Assembly: GCA_947632005.1 (NCBI GenBank) | Contig: CANRNU010000015.1 | Coordinates: forward strand, 1 to 52,744 | Reading direction: 5' to 3' | Source of the DNA: an uncultured Oscillospiraceae bacterium | Lineage (GTDB): Bacteria; Bacillota; Clostridia; Oscillospirales; Oscillospiraceae | DNA: 52,744 bases | In this document: piece by piece, positions 23,420-31,453 of the stretch | Layout of the letters: the number at the start of each line of letters is the position of its first letter | Position numbering within the stretch: the first letter of the stretch is position 1 | Position numbers and translations under genes: made by a program | The notes under the pieces: generated by a model | The model's database searches: none | What the model was told of the DNA's origin: nothing | The model's input: only the letters and a program-made list of their open reading frames with translations

Positions 23420-23451
23420 GCTCGCATCCCTCCTTTGCAGTGGCTGATATG

Positions 23452-23460
23452 ATTATAGCA
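23452..23460 (-). promoter_or_regulatory. Extended -10 promoter of ireB
   Basis: On the minus strand TGCTATAAT: a TG extension plus TATAAT, with no convincing -35 box. It lies about 32 bases before the ireB start codon. Confidence 0.6.
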
Positions 23461-23508
23461 TACTTACGTGGGAAAAGATGTTACAAAAGTATTAAGATTA
23501 GTCACAGT

Positions 23509-25887
23509 TCAGCGAATGACGGCGCCGTTTTTCTCCTTTAAAGCGGTCAAAATGGCATTCATCGTCTCTGTGGCGTGGTCCTCGGTGAGGGTCTGGTCCG
23601 CAGCCCGGAGGGTGAGGGAGAAGGCCACGCTCTTCTGGCCGGCGGGGATGGGGGCGCCCTTGTACACGTCGAAGAGCTTTACCTCCTCCAGGTAGGGCCT
23701 GCCGGCGGCGGTGATGGTGTCTGTGAGCTCCGCCACGGAGACCTCGTCGGCACAGACCAGGGCGATGTCCCGGCTGACGGCGGGGAAGCGGGGCAGGGCC
23801 GTAAAGGTCCGCTCCGGCCCCTGATGGGCCCGCATAGCGGGCACGTTCAGCTGGGCGTAGAAGCTCTCGGCCTCCAGGCCGTAGGTCTGGCAGACGGTGG
23901 GGTGGACCTGACCGATGAAGCCGATGGCCGCGCCGTCTGCGGTGATCCGGGCGCAGCGGCCGGGATGGAAGGCGGCCTCGCCGCTCTCCGGGACAAAGGC
24001 GACGGTCCGGACCCGGGCGTCCCGCAGAATGGCCTCCACGCAGCCCTTGAGTTGGAAGAAGTCCGCGCCTGCGCCGTACTCGCCCAGCACCAGCCACAGC
24101 TCCTCGTCCGCCAGGGGACTGTCGGGCAGGGGATGGAACACCTTGGCCCGCTCATAGAGCCGGACGGCGGGGTTCCGCCGGGCGGCGTTGGTGGCCATGA
24201 CCTCCAGCATGGAGGGCATGGGGGTGGTGCGCATGACGCTCCGGTCCTCTCCCAGGGGATTCTGGATGACGAGGGCCTGCCGCAGGGGGGAGTCCTCCGG
24301 GAGGCGGATCTTGTCCCATGCGGTCTTGCTGCCGAAGGAATAGGTGAGGATCTCATTGAAGCCCATGGCCTGGCAGAGGCTGTTGAGCCGGTTTTCAAAG
24401 ACCTGCTTTTCGTTCCAGCCGCCCTGAGCGGTCTTGCCGCGCATCATGGTGGACTCCACGGTGTCGTAGCCGTAGAACCGGGCCACCTCCTCGGCGATGT
24501 CGGAGTAGTGCTCGATGTCGCTGCGCCAGGAGGGGACGTGGATGTCGTCCCCTGTCACGGTGAAGCCAAGCTTCTCCAGGACCTTGACCATGTAATCCCG
24601 GCCGATGTCCGTGCCCAGCAGGGCGTTGATCTTCTCCGGCTCCAGCTTGACGGTCTTCTCCACATGGGGCGCGGCCACCACGTCGATCATGCCGTCGATC
24701 ACGTCGCCCGCGCCCAGCATCTCCACCAGTTCGCAGGCCCGCTGTACCGCGGGGACGGTCCCCTCCGGGTCCAGGCCCTTCTCGAACTTGCCGGAGGCGT
24801 CTGTGCGCATGCCCAGGGCAATGGCGGTCTTGCGGATGGAGGTGCCGTTGAAGTTGGCCGACTCAAAGACGATGGTCTTCGTGTCGTCCACGATCTCGGA
24901 GTTGCCGCCGCCCATGACGCCCGCCACACCGATGGGCTTTGCCTCGTCGGCGATGACCAGCATGTTGGGCGTGAGCTTCCGGACGTTGCCGTCCAGGGTC
25001 ACCAGGTCCTCGCCGGGCGCGGCCCGGCGGACCACGATCTTGTTGCCGCCCACGCAGCTGTAATCAAATGCGTGCATGGGCTGGCCGTACTCCTGCATCA
25101 CATAGTTGGTGATGTCCACGATGTTGTTGATGGGCCGGATGCCAGAGGCCCGCAGACGCCGCCGCAGCCAGGCGGGGGAGGGCTCGATCTTGATGTTCTT
25201 CACCATCCGGGCGGTGTACCGGGGGCAGAGCCCGGGCTCGTCGATCTGGATGGTCAGGTATTTTTTGATATCGTCGCCGGAGCCCTTCACCTGAGGCTGC
25301 CGGTCCGCGAACTCGGTGCCAAAGGTGGCGGCGGCCTCCCGGGCCAGGCCGATCACGCTCAGGCAGTCAGGCCGGTTGTTGGTGATCTCGAACTCCACCA
25401 CGCTGTCCCCCAGGCCCAGGACCTTCCGGATGTCGTCCCCGGGCTCGCAGGGTTCGCGCATGATGAAGATGCCGTTCTCGATGGCGTAGGGGTAGTCGTG
25501 GGTATCCAGTCCCAGCTCGGCCAGGGAGCAGAGCATGCCCTCGCTCATGACGCCCCGGAGCTTGGAGGTGTGTATCTCCACGCCGCCGGGGAGGGTGGAG
25601 CCGTCCAGGGCCACGGGCACCATGTCGTCCACGGACACGTTCTGGGCGCCGGTGACGATGGTCAGGTCGTGGGGCCCGCCCACATCCACCTTGCACACCC
25701 ACATATGGTCGGAGTCCGGGTGGGGGCTCATGAAGGTGACCTTGCCGGCCACCACGTTCTCAATGCCGGCGCCGGTGACGGATACGCCCTCCACCTTGGA
25801 GCCGGACATGGTCATGCGGTCACAGAACTCCTTGTCGGAGACCGTGACGGTCGTGTAGTCATTCAGCCACTGTCTTGAAAGATCCAT
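23509..25887 (-). CDS. pheT: Phenylalanyl-tRNA synthetase beta subunit
   Basis: A 792-residue subunit of the (alpha-beta)2 class II enzyme that charges tRNA(Phe). Domains in order: tRNA-binding EMAP/OB-fold (about 40-150, with MSPHPDSDHMWVCKVDVG), B3/B4 editing domain (about 210-385), B5 (400-470), catalytic-like core (480-680) and the C-terminal ferredoxin-like anticodon-binding FDX-ACB domain (about 698-791, PRFPAVSRDIALV). Length is normal. It starts 16 bases after pheS, the usual pheST operon order. No truncation or frameshift was seen. Confidence 0.97.
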   Translation of the reverse strand: MDLSRQWLNDYTTVTVSDKEFCDRMTMSGSKVEGVSVTGAGIENVVAGKVTFMSPHPDSDHMWVCKVDVGGPHDLTIVTGAQNVSVDDMVPVALDGSTLPGGVEIHTSKLRGVMSEGMLCSLAELGLDTHDYPYAIENGIFIMREPCEPGDDIRKVLGLGDSVVEFEITNNRPDCLSVIGLAREAAATFGTEFADRQPQVKGSGDDIKKYLTIQIDEPGLCPRYTARMVKNIKIEPSPAWLRRRLRASGIRPINNIVDITNYVMQEYGQPMHAFDYSCVGGNKIVVRRAAPGEDLVTLDGNVRKLTPNMLVIADEAKPIGVAGVMGGGNSEIVDDTKTIVFESANFNGTSIRKTAIALGMRTDASGKFEKGLDPEGTVPAVQRACELVEMLGAGDVIDGMIDVVAAPHVEKTVKLEPEKINALLGTDIGRDYMVKVLEKLGFTVTGDDIHVPSWRSDIEHYSDIAEEVARFYGYDTVESTMMRGKTAQGGWNEKQVFENRLNSLCQAMGFNEILTYSFGSKTAWDKIRLPEDSPLRQALVIQNPLGEDRSVMRTTPMPSMLEVMATNAARRNPAVRLYERAKVFHPLPDSPLADEELWLVLGEYGAGADFFQLKGCVEAILRDARVRTVAFVPESGEAAFHPGRCARITADGAAIGFIGQVHPTVCQTYGLEAESFYAQLNVPAMRAHQGPERTFTALPRFPAVSRDIALVCADEVSVAELTDTITAAGRPYLEEVKLFDVYKGAPIPAGQKSVAFSLTLRAADQTLTEDHATETMNAILTALKEKNGAVIR

Positions 25888-25903
25888 TTTTCCTCAACCC
25901 TCC

Positions 25904-26929
25904 TCAGAACTGTTCCAGGAACCGGACGTCGTTTTCAAACAGCAGCCGCAGGTCGCTGATGTTGAAGCGGAACATGGCCAGACGGTCCGAGCCGAAGCCA
26001 AAGGCAAAGCCGGAGTATCTCTCCGTGTCGATGCCGCAGCCCTCCAGGACCTTGGGGTGGACCATGCCGCCGCCCAGAAGCTCTACCCAGCCCTCGCCCT
26101 TGCAGACGGGGCAGCCTGCGCCGTGGCACTTAAAGCACTCCACGTCCATCTCGCAGCTGGGCTCGGTGAAGGGGAAGTGGTGGGGGCGGAAACGGGTCTT
26201 CAGGTCGCTGCCGTACAGCCGGTGGACCAGCTCGTTCAAGGTGCCCTTCAGGTCGCCGAAGGTGATGCCCTCGTCGATCACGAGCCCCTCGATCTGGTGG
26301 AACATGGGGCTGTGAGTGGCATCCACCTCATCCTTCCGGTAGACCCGGCCCGGGGCGATGATGCGGATGGGGAGGGGATAGTTCTCCATCACGTGGATCT
26401 GCACGGGGCTGGTCTGGGTCCTGAGCAGGACCTGGTCGTCATCGTCAAAATAGAAGGTGTCCTGCCGGTCCCGGGCGGGATGGCCCTCGGGGGTGTTGAG
26501 CTTGTCGAAGTTGTAGCTGGAAAGCTCCACCTCCGGCCCCTCGGCGATGGTGAAGCCCATGCCGATGGCGATCTCGGAAAACTCGCTGATGACCCGGTTC
26601 AGGGGGTGGGGCCGCCCGATGGTCACAGGCTTTCCCGGGATGGTCACGTCCTCCCGCTCGGCAGCCAGGCGCATCTCCAGGGCCTTCTCGCTCAGGTGCT
26701 TCTTTCCCTCCTCCAGGGCGGCGGTCAGTTCCTCCCGGATGGAGTTGGCCAACTGGCCCATCCGGGGCCGCTCCTCGGCGGAGAGCCCACCCATCTGCTT
26801 GAGCATGGCGGTCAGCTCGCCCTTCTTGCCCAGGTACTTCACGCGCACCGCCTCCAGCGCGTCCAGCGCGCCGGCGTCACGGATGGCCTGCAGGGATGCT
26901 TCCCGCAGCTGCCGCAGTTTTTCTTCCAT
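25904..26929 (-). CDS. pheS: Phenylalanyl-tRNA synthetase alpha subunit
   Basis: A 341-residue catalytic subunit: N-terminal coiled-coil arm that binds tRNA(Phe) (about 1-90), then the class II core with GRPHPLNRVI (motif region, about 105-114), FYFDDDDQVLLRTQTSPVQ (about 158-176), PGRVYRKDEVDATHSPMFHQIEG (about 193-215) and GSDRLAMFRF (about 313-322). Length is standard. The start ATG 26929 lies just after AAAGGAGCAGACCGAT on the minus strand. The upstream 325 bases were checked for a T-box (AGGGTGGNACCGCG) and none was found; they contain a MITE-like element instead. First gene of the pheST operon. Confidence 0.97.
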   Translation of the reverse strand: MEEKLRQLREASLQAIRDAGALDALEAVRVKYLGKKGELTAMLKQMGGLSAEERPRMGQLANSIREELTAALEEGKKHLSEKALEMRLAAEREDVTIPGKPVTIGRPHPLNRVISEFSEIAIGMGFTIAEGPEVELSSYNFDKLNTPEGHPARDRQDTFYFDDDDQVLLRTQTSPVQIHVMENYPLPIRIIAPGRVYRKDEVDATHSPMFHQIEGLVIDEGITFGDLKGTLNELVHRLYGSDLKTRFRPHHFPFTEPSCEMDVECFKCHGAGCPVCKGEGWVELLGGGMVHPKVLEGCGIDTERYSGFAFGFGSDRLAMFRFNISDLRLLFENDVRFLEQF

Positions 26930-27044
26930 ATCGGTCTGCTCCTTTGCGTTTCAAAGAAAATTCACACTAACCTTAATTTATAACACAAAAAACCATTTTT
27001 AGCAACTATACTGGAATTGAAATTGACGAATTATTTCCCGAAGC

Positions 27045-27238
27045 TTATAATGATTATCTGATGGCGAAACGCCGTAGACGTTGCGCCGAGCCGCTTCGCG
27101 GCTCAACAAAACAGCTGTGCTGTTTTACCAGACACTCATTGCAATGAACATCGCGCAAATGATCCTCAGATCATTTGCTGCCAAACGTGTCGTTTGGCGG
27201 CGAAGACCTTCGTTTTCGCCTTGCGATAATCATTATAA
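27045..27238. mobile_element. MITE-like element with terminal inverted repeats, built of tandem hairpins
   Basis: Perfect 14-bp terminal inverted repeats TTATAATGATTATC (27045-27058) and GATAATCATTATAA (27225-27238), extending imperfectly inward to about 27 bases with GGCGAAA(A)CG. Between them lie short perfect inverted repeats in series: 27063-27073, 27088-27104 (GAGCCGC/GCGGCTC), 27108-27126 (AAAACAGC/GCTGTTTT), 27136-27147 (TCATTGCAATGA), 27155-27178 (GCAAATGATC/GATCATTTGC), 27180-27198 (GCCAAACG/CGTTTGGC) and 27199-27220. No coding sequence fits. No clear target-site duplication was found. The element makes up most of the pheS-nnr intergenic region; the remaining 26930-27044 is AT-rich and probably carries the pheS promoter. 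Confidence 0.65.
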
Positions 27239-27254
27239 TACGCAGGAAGGGGTG

Positions 27255-28781
27255 ATGGAGATGGAACTGTCCGACAGCCGACATATGAAGGCTGCCGACG
27301 AGACCGCCACCCGCGGCCGGGGCATCCCCTCGGTGAAGCTGATGGAGCGGGCGGCTGGCGCCGTGGCAAAGGCCGCGGCGGAGCTGGCTGGACAGGCGCG
27401 CAGCGCGGCGGTGTTCTGTGGCCCCGGCAACAATGGGGGCGACGGCGTGGCTGCGGCGCGGTTTTTGATGGATATGGGGTTTTCTCCTGTCCGGTGCTTT
27501 TTGGTGGGGGACCGGGAGAAGATGACCGGGGACACCCGGGCCATGGAGCGGGAGCTCCAGTCCGCGGGAGGCGCGCTGGAGAGCTTCGACCCGGCGGACG
27601 ATGGGGTCCGGGACTTTGTGCAGTCGTCGGGGGTGCTGGTGGACGCCCTGTTCGGCGTGGGGCTGAGCCGGGAGCTGACCGGGGACGCCTTGGCCGCGGT
27701 GAAGCTCATGAACGGCGCTGGCCGGCCCATCGTCTCGGCGGACATCCCCAGCGGGGTCTCGGCGGATACGGGCGCCATCCTGGGGGCGGCGGTGAAGGCG
27801 GAGCGCACTGTGACCTTCTCCATGGCCAAGCCCGGCCACTTCGCGGAGCCGGGCTGCACCTGCCGAGGGCAGCTCACCGTGGAGGACATCGGCGTCCCGG
27901 CGGACATCCTGGCCGGGGCGGGCTGCGGGGTGTACGCCATCCACGGCGAGGACCTGGCCCTGCCCAGACGGAAGGCCCTCACCCACAAGGGCGACTACGG
28001 CAAGCTGCTGATCCTGGCCGGTTCCGTGGGATACACGGGCGCAGCGGGGCTCTGTTCCCGGGCGGCGGTCCGTTCCGGGGCGGGACTGGTCTATCTGGCC
28101 GTGCCGGCGGATATATATGAGATAGCGGCCATGAAAAACGACGAGGCCATGGTCTTCCCCATGCCGGCCAACGAGGCAGGCCGGTTCGGTCCCGATGCGG
28201 TCCCGGCGGCGGAAAAGCGGCTGGACAGCTGTGACGTGTGCGTCCTGGGGCCCGGCCTGGGCCGGGACGGGGACACGGAGGCCCTCACCGCGGCGATCCT
28301 CCGGAAGGCGGCGGGACCGCTGGTGCTGGACGCGGACGCCCTCTGGGCGGTGAGCCGGGACCTGACGGCCCTGGACCAGGCGGCGGGACCGGTGATCCTG
28401 ACGCCCCACGAGGGGGAGTTCGCCCGGCTGCTGGGCCGACCGGTGGAGGATAGGCTCACGGACGCCATGGTCTTTGCGGGAGAGCACGGCTGCGCCGTGG
28501 TGCTGAAGGGCCACCGGACCATCTGTGCCTTCCCGGAGGGGAAGGCGTACATCATCGACGCCGGCAACCCCGGCATGGCCACCGGCGGCAGCGGCGACGT
28601 GCTGGCTGGGGTGATCGGGGCGCTGCTGGGTCAGATGAGCCCCTGCCGGGCGGTGGTGACCGCCTGCTGGCTCCACGCCCGGGCCGGGGACCTGGCCGCG
28701 GAGCGGTTCGGGGAGTATGCCCTCCAGGCCGGGGACATCATCGGCCTTTTGCCGGAGGCCGAAAAGGAGATCATACGATAG
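27255..28781 (+). CDS. nnr: Bifunctional NAD(P)H-hydrate epimerase / ADP-dependent NAD(P)H-hydrate dehydratase
   Basis: A 508-residue repair enzyme that restores damaged (hydrated) NADH and NADPH. The N-terminal YjeF_N epimerase domain (about 1-215) has GPGNNGGDG (56-64); the C-terminal ribokinase-like dehydratase domain (about 230-505) has GKLLILAGSVGYTGA (about 246-260), HEGEFARLL and NPGMATGGSGDVLAG (about 436-450). ATG 27255 is chosen with AGGA (27244-27247) 7 bases away; ATG 27261 is also possible. The fusion of both domains is the usual bacterial form. The gene leads a short operon with a lipoprotein gene, alr and ndoA, an order common in Firmicutes. Confidence 0.94.
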   Translation: MEMELSDSRHMKAADETATRGRGIPSVKLMERAAGAVAKAAAELAGQARSAAVFCGPGNNGGDGVAAARFLMDMGFSPVRCFLVGDREKMTGDTRAMERELQSAGGALESFDPADDGVRDFVQSSGVLVDALFGVGLSRELTGDALAAVKLMNGAGRPIVSADIPSGVSADTGAILGAAVKAERTVTFSMAKPGHFAEPGCTCRGQLTVEDIGVPADILAGAGCGVYAIHGEDLALPRRKALTHKGDYGKLLILAGSVGYTGAAGLCSRAAVRSGAGLVYLAVPADIYEIAAMKNDEAMVFPMPANEAGRFGPDAVPAAEKRLDSCDVCVLGPGLGRDGDTEALTAAILRKAAGPLVLDADALWAVSRDLTALDQAAGPVILTPHEGEFARLLGRPVEDRLTDAMVFAGEHGCAVVLKGHRTICAFPEGKAYIIDAGNPGMATGGSGDVLAGVIGALLGQMSPCRAVVTACWLHARAGDLAAERFGEYALQAGDIIGLLPEAEKEIIR

Positions 28782-28793
28782 GGAGCAGTATCT

Positions 28794-29354
28794 ATGCGCA
28801 GAGCCATCGCATGCGCACTGATGATGACCCTCCTGGCGCTGCCGGGCTGCGGCGCGCGGGAGGCACGGTTGGAGGAGCAGTTCGACGCCCTGCGCAGGGC
28901 CGTGACAGAGGCGGAGAGCATCCAATTCCGGGCGGCGGTCAGCGCCGATTACGGCGAGACAGCAGCGGAGTACACCATGAACGCCGCCTACGACGGCCAG
29001 CAGACCTGCATAGAGCTCATCACGCCGGAGCTTTTGAAGGGCGTGAAGGCGATCGCCCTGCGGGGGGAGACCCGGGTCAGCTATGACGGCGTGATCCTGG
29101 GGGCCGGACCGGTGGACGGAGAGGGCCTGACCCCGGTGAGCGCGCTGCCGGTGATGCTGGACGCGCTGGCCAGCGCCTATGTGGAGCTGGTCTGGCAGGA
29201 GGGAGATGACCTGGCTGCCAGGCTCTATGTGGGAGAGAACTCCGTTCTGACCCTCTGGATGGACGGCACCAGTCTGGCCCCCACCGCCGCGGAGGTGGCT
29301 TCCGGCGGCAGGACCGTGGTGACCGTCCGCATCGAGGGTTGGGAGATCACATAG
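28794..29354 (+). CDS. Putative lipoprotein, LolA/LppX-like fold
   Basis: A 186-residue exported protein with signal peptide and lipobox ALPGC (lipid Cys at 19). The rest looks all-beta: alternating strands such as SIQFRAAVSADYG, AAEYTMNAAYDGQQTCIEL and AARLYVGENSVLTLWMDG, as in outer-membrane lipoprotein-sorting-like domains of Gram-positives. I cannot assign a function. It lies 12 bases after nnr and 32 bases before alr, so it is in the same operon; a lipoprotein of this kind between nnr and alr is common in Clostridia. Confidence 0.8.
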   Translation: MRRAIACALMMTLLALPGCGAREARLEEQFDALRRAVTEAESIQFRAAVSADYGETAAEYTMNAAYDGQQTCIELITPELLKGVKAIALRGETRVSYDGVILGAGPVDGEGLTPVSALPVMLDALASAYVELVWQEGDDLAARLYVGENSVLTLWMDGTSLAPTAAEVASGGRTVVTVRIEGWEIT

Positions 29355-29386
29355 CAAATCATCACGCAAGAGGAGACAGAGAGAAA

Positions 29387-30508
29387 ATGGACGACATGAC
29401 CAAGAGGACCTGGGCAGAGGTGAGCCTGGGAGCCATTGAACACAACTACCGGACCATGCGGGCCAGGCTGACCCCGGGCACCCGGTACATGGGCATCGTG
29501 AAGGCCAACGCCTACGGCCACGGGGCAGTGCCGGTATCCCGGCTGCTGGAGGACGCGGGGTGCGACTACCTGGCCGTGGCCTGCCTGGACGAGGCCCTTC
29601 AGCTTCGGCAGGCGGGCATCGGGCTGCCCATCCTGATCCTGGGCTATACGCCCCCCGCCTATGCCCCCGTGCTGGCGGAGAACCAGGTGACCCAGGCGGT
29701 GGGAAGTCTGGAGATGGCCGAGGCCCTGGACGCTGCCCTGGCGGGGACGGGCCGCACCCTGAAGGTCCACTTCAAACTGGAGACCGGCATGGGCCGGACG
29801 GGCTTTCGTGCCTACGGGGAGGACGCGCTGGAGAGCGCGGCCAAGGCCATGGGCCTGGCCCGTCTGGAGCCGGAGGGGGTCTTCACCCACTTCTGCGTCT
29901 CCGACGGGGAGCCGGGGGAGCGGGACTTCACCTGGGAGCAGCTGGAGCGGTTCAAGACGGGCTTTGAGACCATCGAGGCCCGGGCGGGCAAGCGCTTTGA
30001 GATCCACCACTGCACCAACTCCGGGGCCATGATCGCCTTCCCGGAGACCTATATGGACATGGTCCGGCCCGGGGTGGCCCTGTACGGCATGTTCCCTGGC
30101 CCGGAGAGGGGCGGCTTGGACCTGATCCCCGCCATGACCCTGAAGAGCCGGGTGGCCTGCTTGGAGCGCCATGAGCCCGGCGACACCATCAGCTATGGCC
30201 GGACCTTCACCGTGGAAAAGCCCAGCACCATCGCCGTGCTGCCCATCGGCTATGCCGACGGCCTGCACCGGACCCTCTCCAACAAGCTCACCGTGGACTT
30301 TGACGGCAAACGGGCAAAACAGGTGGGGCGCATCTGCATGGACATGTGTATGGCGGACGTGACGGACCTTTCCGTGAAGCCCGGGGATGTGGCGGAGATA
30401 TTCGGCCGGCACATCGGCTGCGGGGACGTGGCCGCCCTCTGCGGCACCATCCACTATGAGCTTCTGTGCGCCGTCAGCCCCCGGGTGCCCCGCATTTACG
30501 TGGACTGA
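29387..30508 (+). CDS. alr: Alanine racemase
   Basis: A 373-residue fold-type III PLP enzyme that makes D-alanine for peptidoglycan. The PLP lysine is K39 in GIVKANAYGHG; the second catalytic base is Y270 in ISYGRTF; GYADGLHR follows at about residue 285. Length is typical. ATG 29387 is preferred to upstream non-ATG starts because AGGAG lies at 29371-29375. In the nnr-lipoprotein-alr-ndoA order, it directly precedes the toxin gene, as in Bacillus subtilis (where ndoAI lies between). Serves the same wall-building pathway as the dcw cluster at 40-52 kb. Confidence 0.97.
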   Translation: MDDMTKRTWAEVSLGAIEHNYRTMRARLTPGTRYMGIVKANAYGHGAVPVSRLLEDAGCDYLAVACLDEALQLRQAGIGLPILILGYTPPAYAPVLAENQVTQAVGSLEMAEALDAALAGTGRTLKVHFKLETGMGRTGFRAYGEDALESAAKAMGLARLEPEGVFTHFCVSDGEPGERDFTWEQLERFKTGFETIEARAGKRFEIHHCTNSGAMIAFPETYMDMVRPGVALYGMFPGPERGGLDLIPAMTLKSRVACLERHEPGDTISYGRTFTVEKPSTIAVLPIGYADGLHRTLSNKLTVDFDGKRAKQVGRICMDMCMADVTDLSVKPGDVAEIFGRHIGCGDVAALCGTIHYELLCAVSPRVPRIYVD

Positions 30509-30521
30509 GGTATAAAAAACG

Positions 30522-30588
30522 ACCTTCCGTGGGAGAATAGAGGCATGTCCGTACATAGAATGTACCGGGCGACTCTTTCACGGAAGGT
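30522..30588 (+). promoter_or_regulatory. Structured leader that can hide the ndoA ribosome site
   Basis: A 10-bp perfect inverted repeat ACCTTCCGTG (30522-30531) and CACGGAAGGT (30579-30588). The 3' arm contains the GGAAGGTG ribosome site of ndoA, 6 bases before its ATG. Inside the loop a second hairpin GTACAT-AGA-ATGTAC (30551-30565) contains TACAT, the RNA pentad UACAU cut by EndoA/MazF of Bacillus subtilis. This suggests translation control, possibly feedback, of the toxin. Confidence 0.6.
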
Positions 30589-30594
30589 GCTCAC

Positions 30595-30957
30595 ATGACA
30601 AATCCGGTTCGACGCGGAGACATCTATTACGCCGATCTCAGCCCCGTCGTGGGCTCGGAGCAGGGCGGCCTGCGACCGGTGCTCATCATCCAGAATGACA
30701 CCGGGAACCGCCACAGCCCCACGGTCATCGCGGCGGCCATCACGTCCCAGGTGGGAAAGGCGAGACTGCCGACCCACATCGAGATACAGGCCCCGGACAG
30801 CGGTCTGACCCGTGACAGCGTGATCCTCCTGGAGCAGATACGCACCCTGGACAAATCCCGCCTGCGGGAGCGGATGGGAAAGCTCAGCGGCGATACCATG
30901 ACCCGGGTAGACGACGCCATTGCCGTCAGCTTTGGCCTGAACCAGTCTCTGTCGTAA
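30595..30957 (+). CDS. ndoA: EndoA/MazF family mRNA interferase
   Basis: A 120-residue PemK/MazF ribonuclease very close to B. subtilis EndoA, which cuts single-stranded mRNA at UACAU. Landmarks are [20 protein letters not shown] (about 6-25), RPVLIIQND (27-35) and LPTHIEI (about 58-64). R27 and T50 correspond to the catalytic R25 and T48 of EndoA with a two-residue offset. Normally a ribbon-helix-helix antitoxin gene (ndoAI/mazE, about 90 codons) lies between alr and this gene; here only 86 non-coding bases separate them, so no antitoxin is encoded next to it. A strong terminator follows. Confidence 0.95.
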   Translation: MTNPVRRGDIYYADLSPVVGSEQGGLRPVLIIQNDTGNRHSPTVIAAAITSQVGKARLPTHIEIQAPDSGLTRDSVILLEQIRTLDKSRLRERMGKLSGDTMTRVDDAIAVSFGLNQSLS

Positions 30958-30964
30958 AATTCGG

Positions 30965-31000
30965 CCCCCGTTCATACACTTTGGTATGAACGGGGGTTTT
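30965..31000 (+). terminator. Intrinsic terminator after ndoA
   Basis: A 13-bp perfect stem CCCCCGTTCATAC/GTATGAACGGGGG (30965-30977, 30984-30996), a 6-base loop and TTTT. It ends just 5 bases before the next start codon. Confidence 0.92.
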
Positions 31001-31005
31001 GTATC

Positions 31006-31359
31006 ATGCAATTACCGATATACATCGACGGGACAGAGGAGGGGACCCTGACCGTGGAGCGGCAGGGGACCATGACGGTGATGCGGGCCGACCTGCGGGA
31101 TGTGGGCAGGGTGGTGCGGCTGAGCGTCTATGGGGAGAAGGCGGGATATCTGGGGGTGCCGGAGCCGGAGCAGGGCAGACTTCGCCTGACGCGCCGGTTC
31201 ACGAACCTGGATATGCTGCGCTTTCCCCAGCGCATCGAGTACGCCGCCGACCGTCCTCTGGAGGGCCGGCCTGTGCCGCCCGGACCGGAGAAAACGCCCG
31301 AAAACGAAGAACCGAAACGCCACGTACTCTGGATGGGCGGGAAGCCGTATTATTTTTAG
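31006..31359 (+). CDS. Conserved hypothetical protein
   Basis: A 117-residue protein that I do not recognise. The sequence starts MQLPIYIDGTEEGTLTVERQG and reads like an all-beta domain (alternating short strands, VVRLSVYGEKAGYLGVPEPEQGRLRLTRRF) with a Pro/Glu-rich tail (about residues 84-104) and a final HVLWMGGKPYYF. There is no signal peptide or membrane segment. The only purine-rich sequence before ATG is the GGGGG 3' arm of the ndoA terminator, so translation may depend on read-through or on a hairpin-free mRNA. Codon use matches its neighbours, which supports a real gene. Confidence 0.65.
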   Translation: MQLPIYIDGTEEGTLTVERQGTMTVMRADLRDVGRVVRLSVYGEKAGYLGVPEPEQGRLRLTRRFTNLDMLRFPQRIEYAADRPLEGRPVPPGPEKTPENEEPKRHVLWMGGKPYYF

Positions 31360-31453
31360 TAGCCAAACGCCAAAAAGTGTGCTATACTTACAAAAACAAT
31401 TGCGCACTTTGCACAAATGACAGCGGCGGCAGCCGCGCGATGAGGTGAATAGT

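Noticed and set aside
23575-25878. 767-codon open frame on the plus strand opposite pheT
   Set aside because: Antisense shadow of pheT; no ribosome site and low-complexity Gly/Leu/His-rich translation.
26930-27254. T-box riboswitch ahead of pheS
   Set aside because: pheST leaders in Firmicutes often have one, but no AGGGTGGNACCGCG or similar sequence is present; the hairpins here belong to a symmetric inverted-repeat element.
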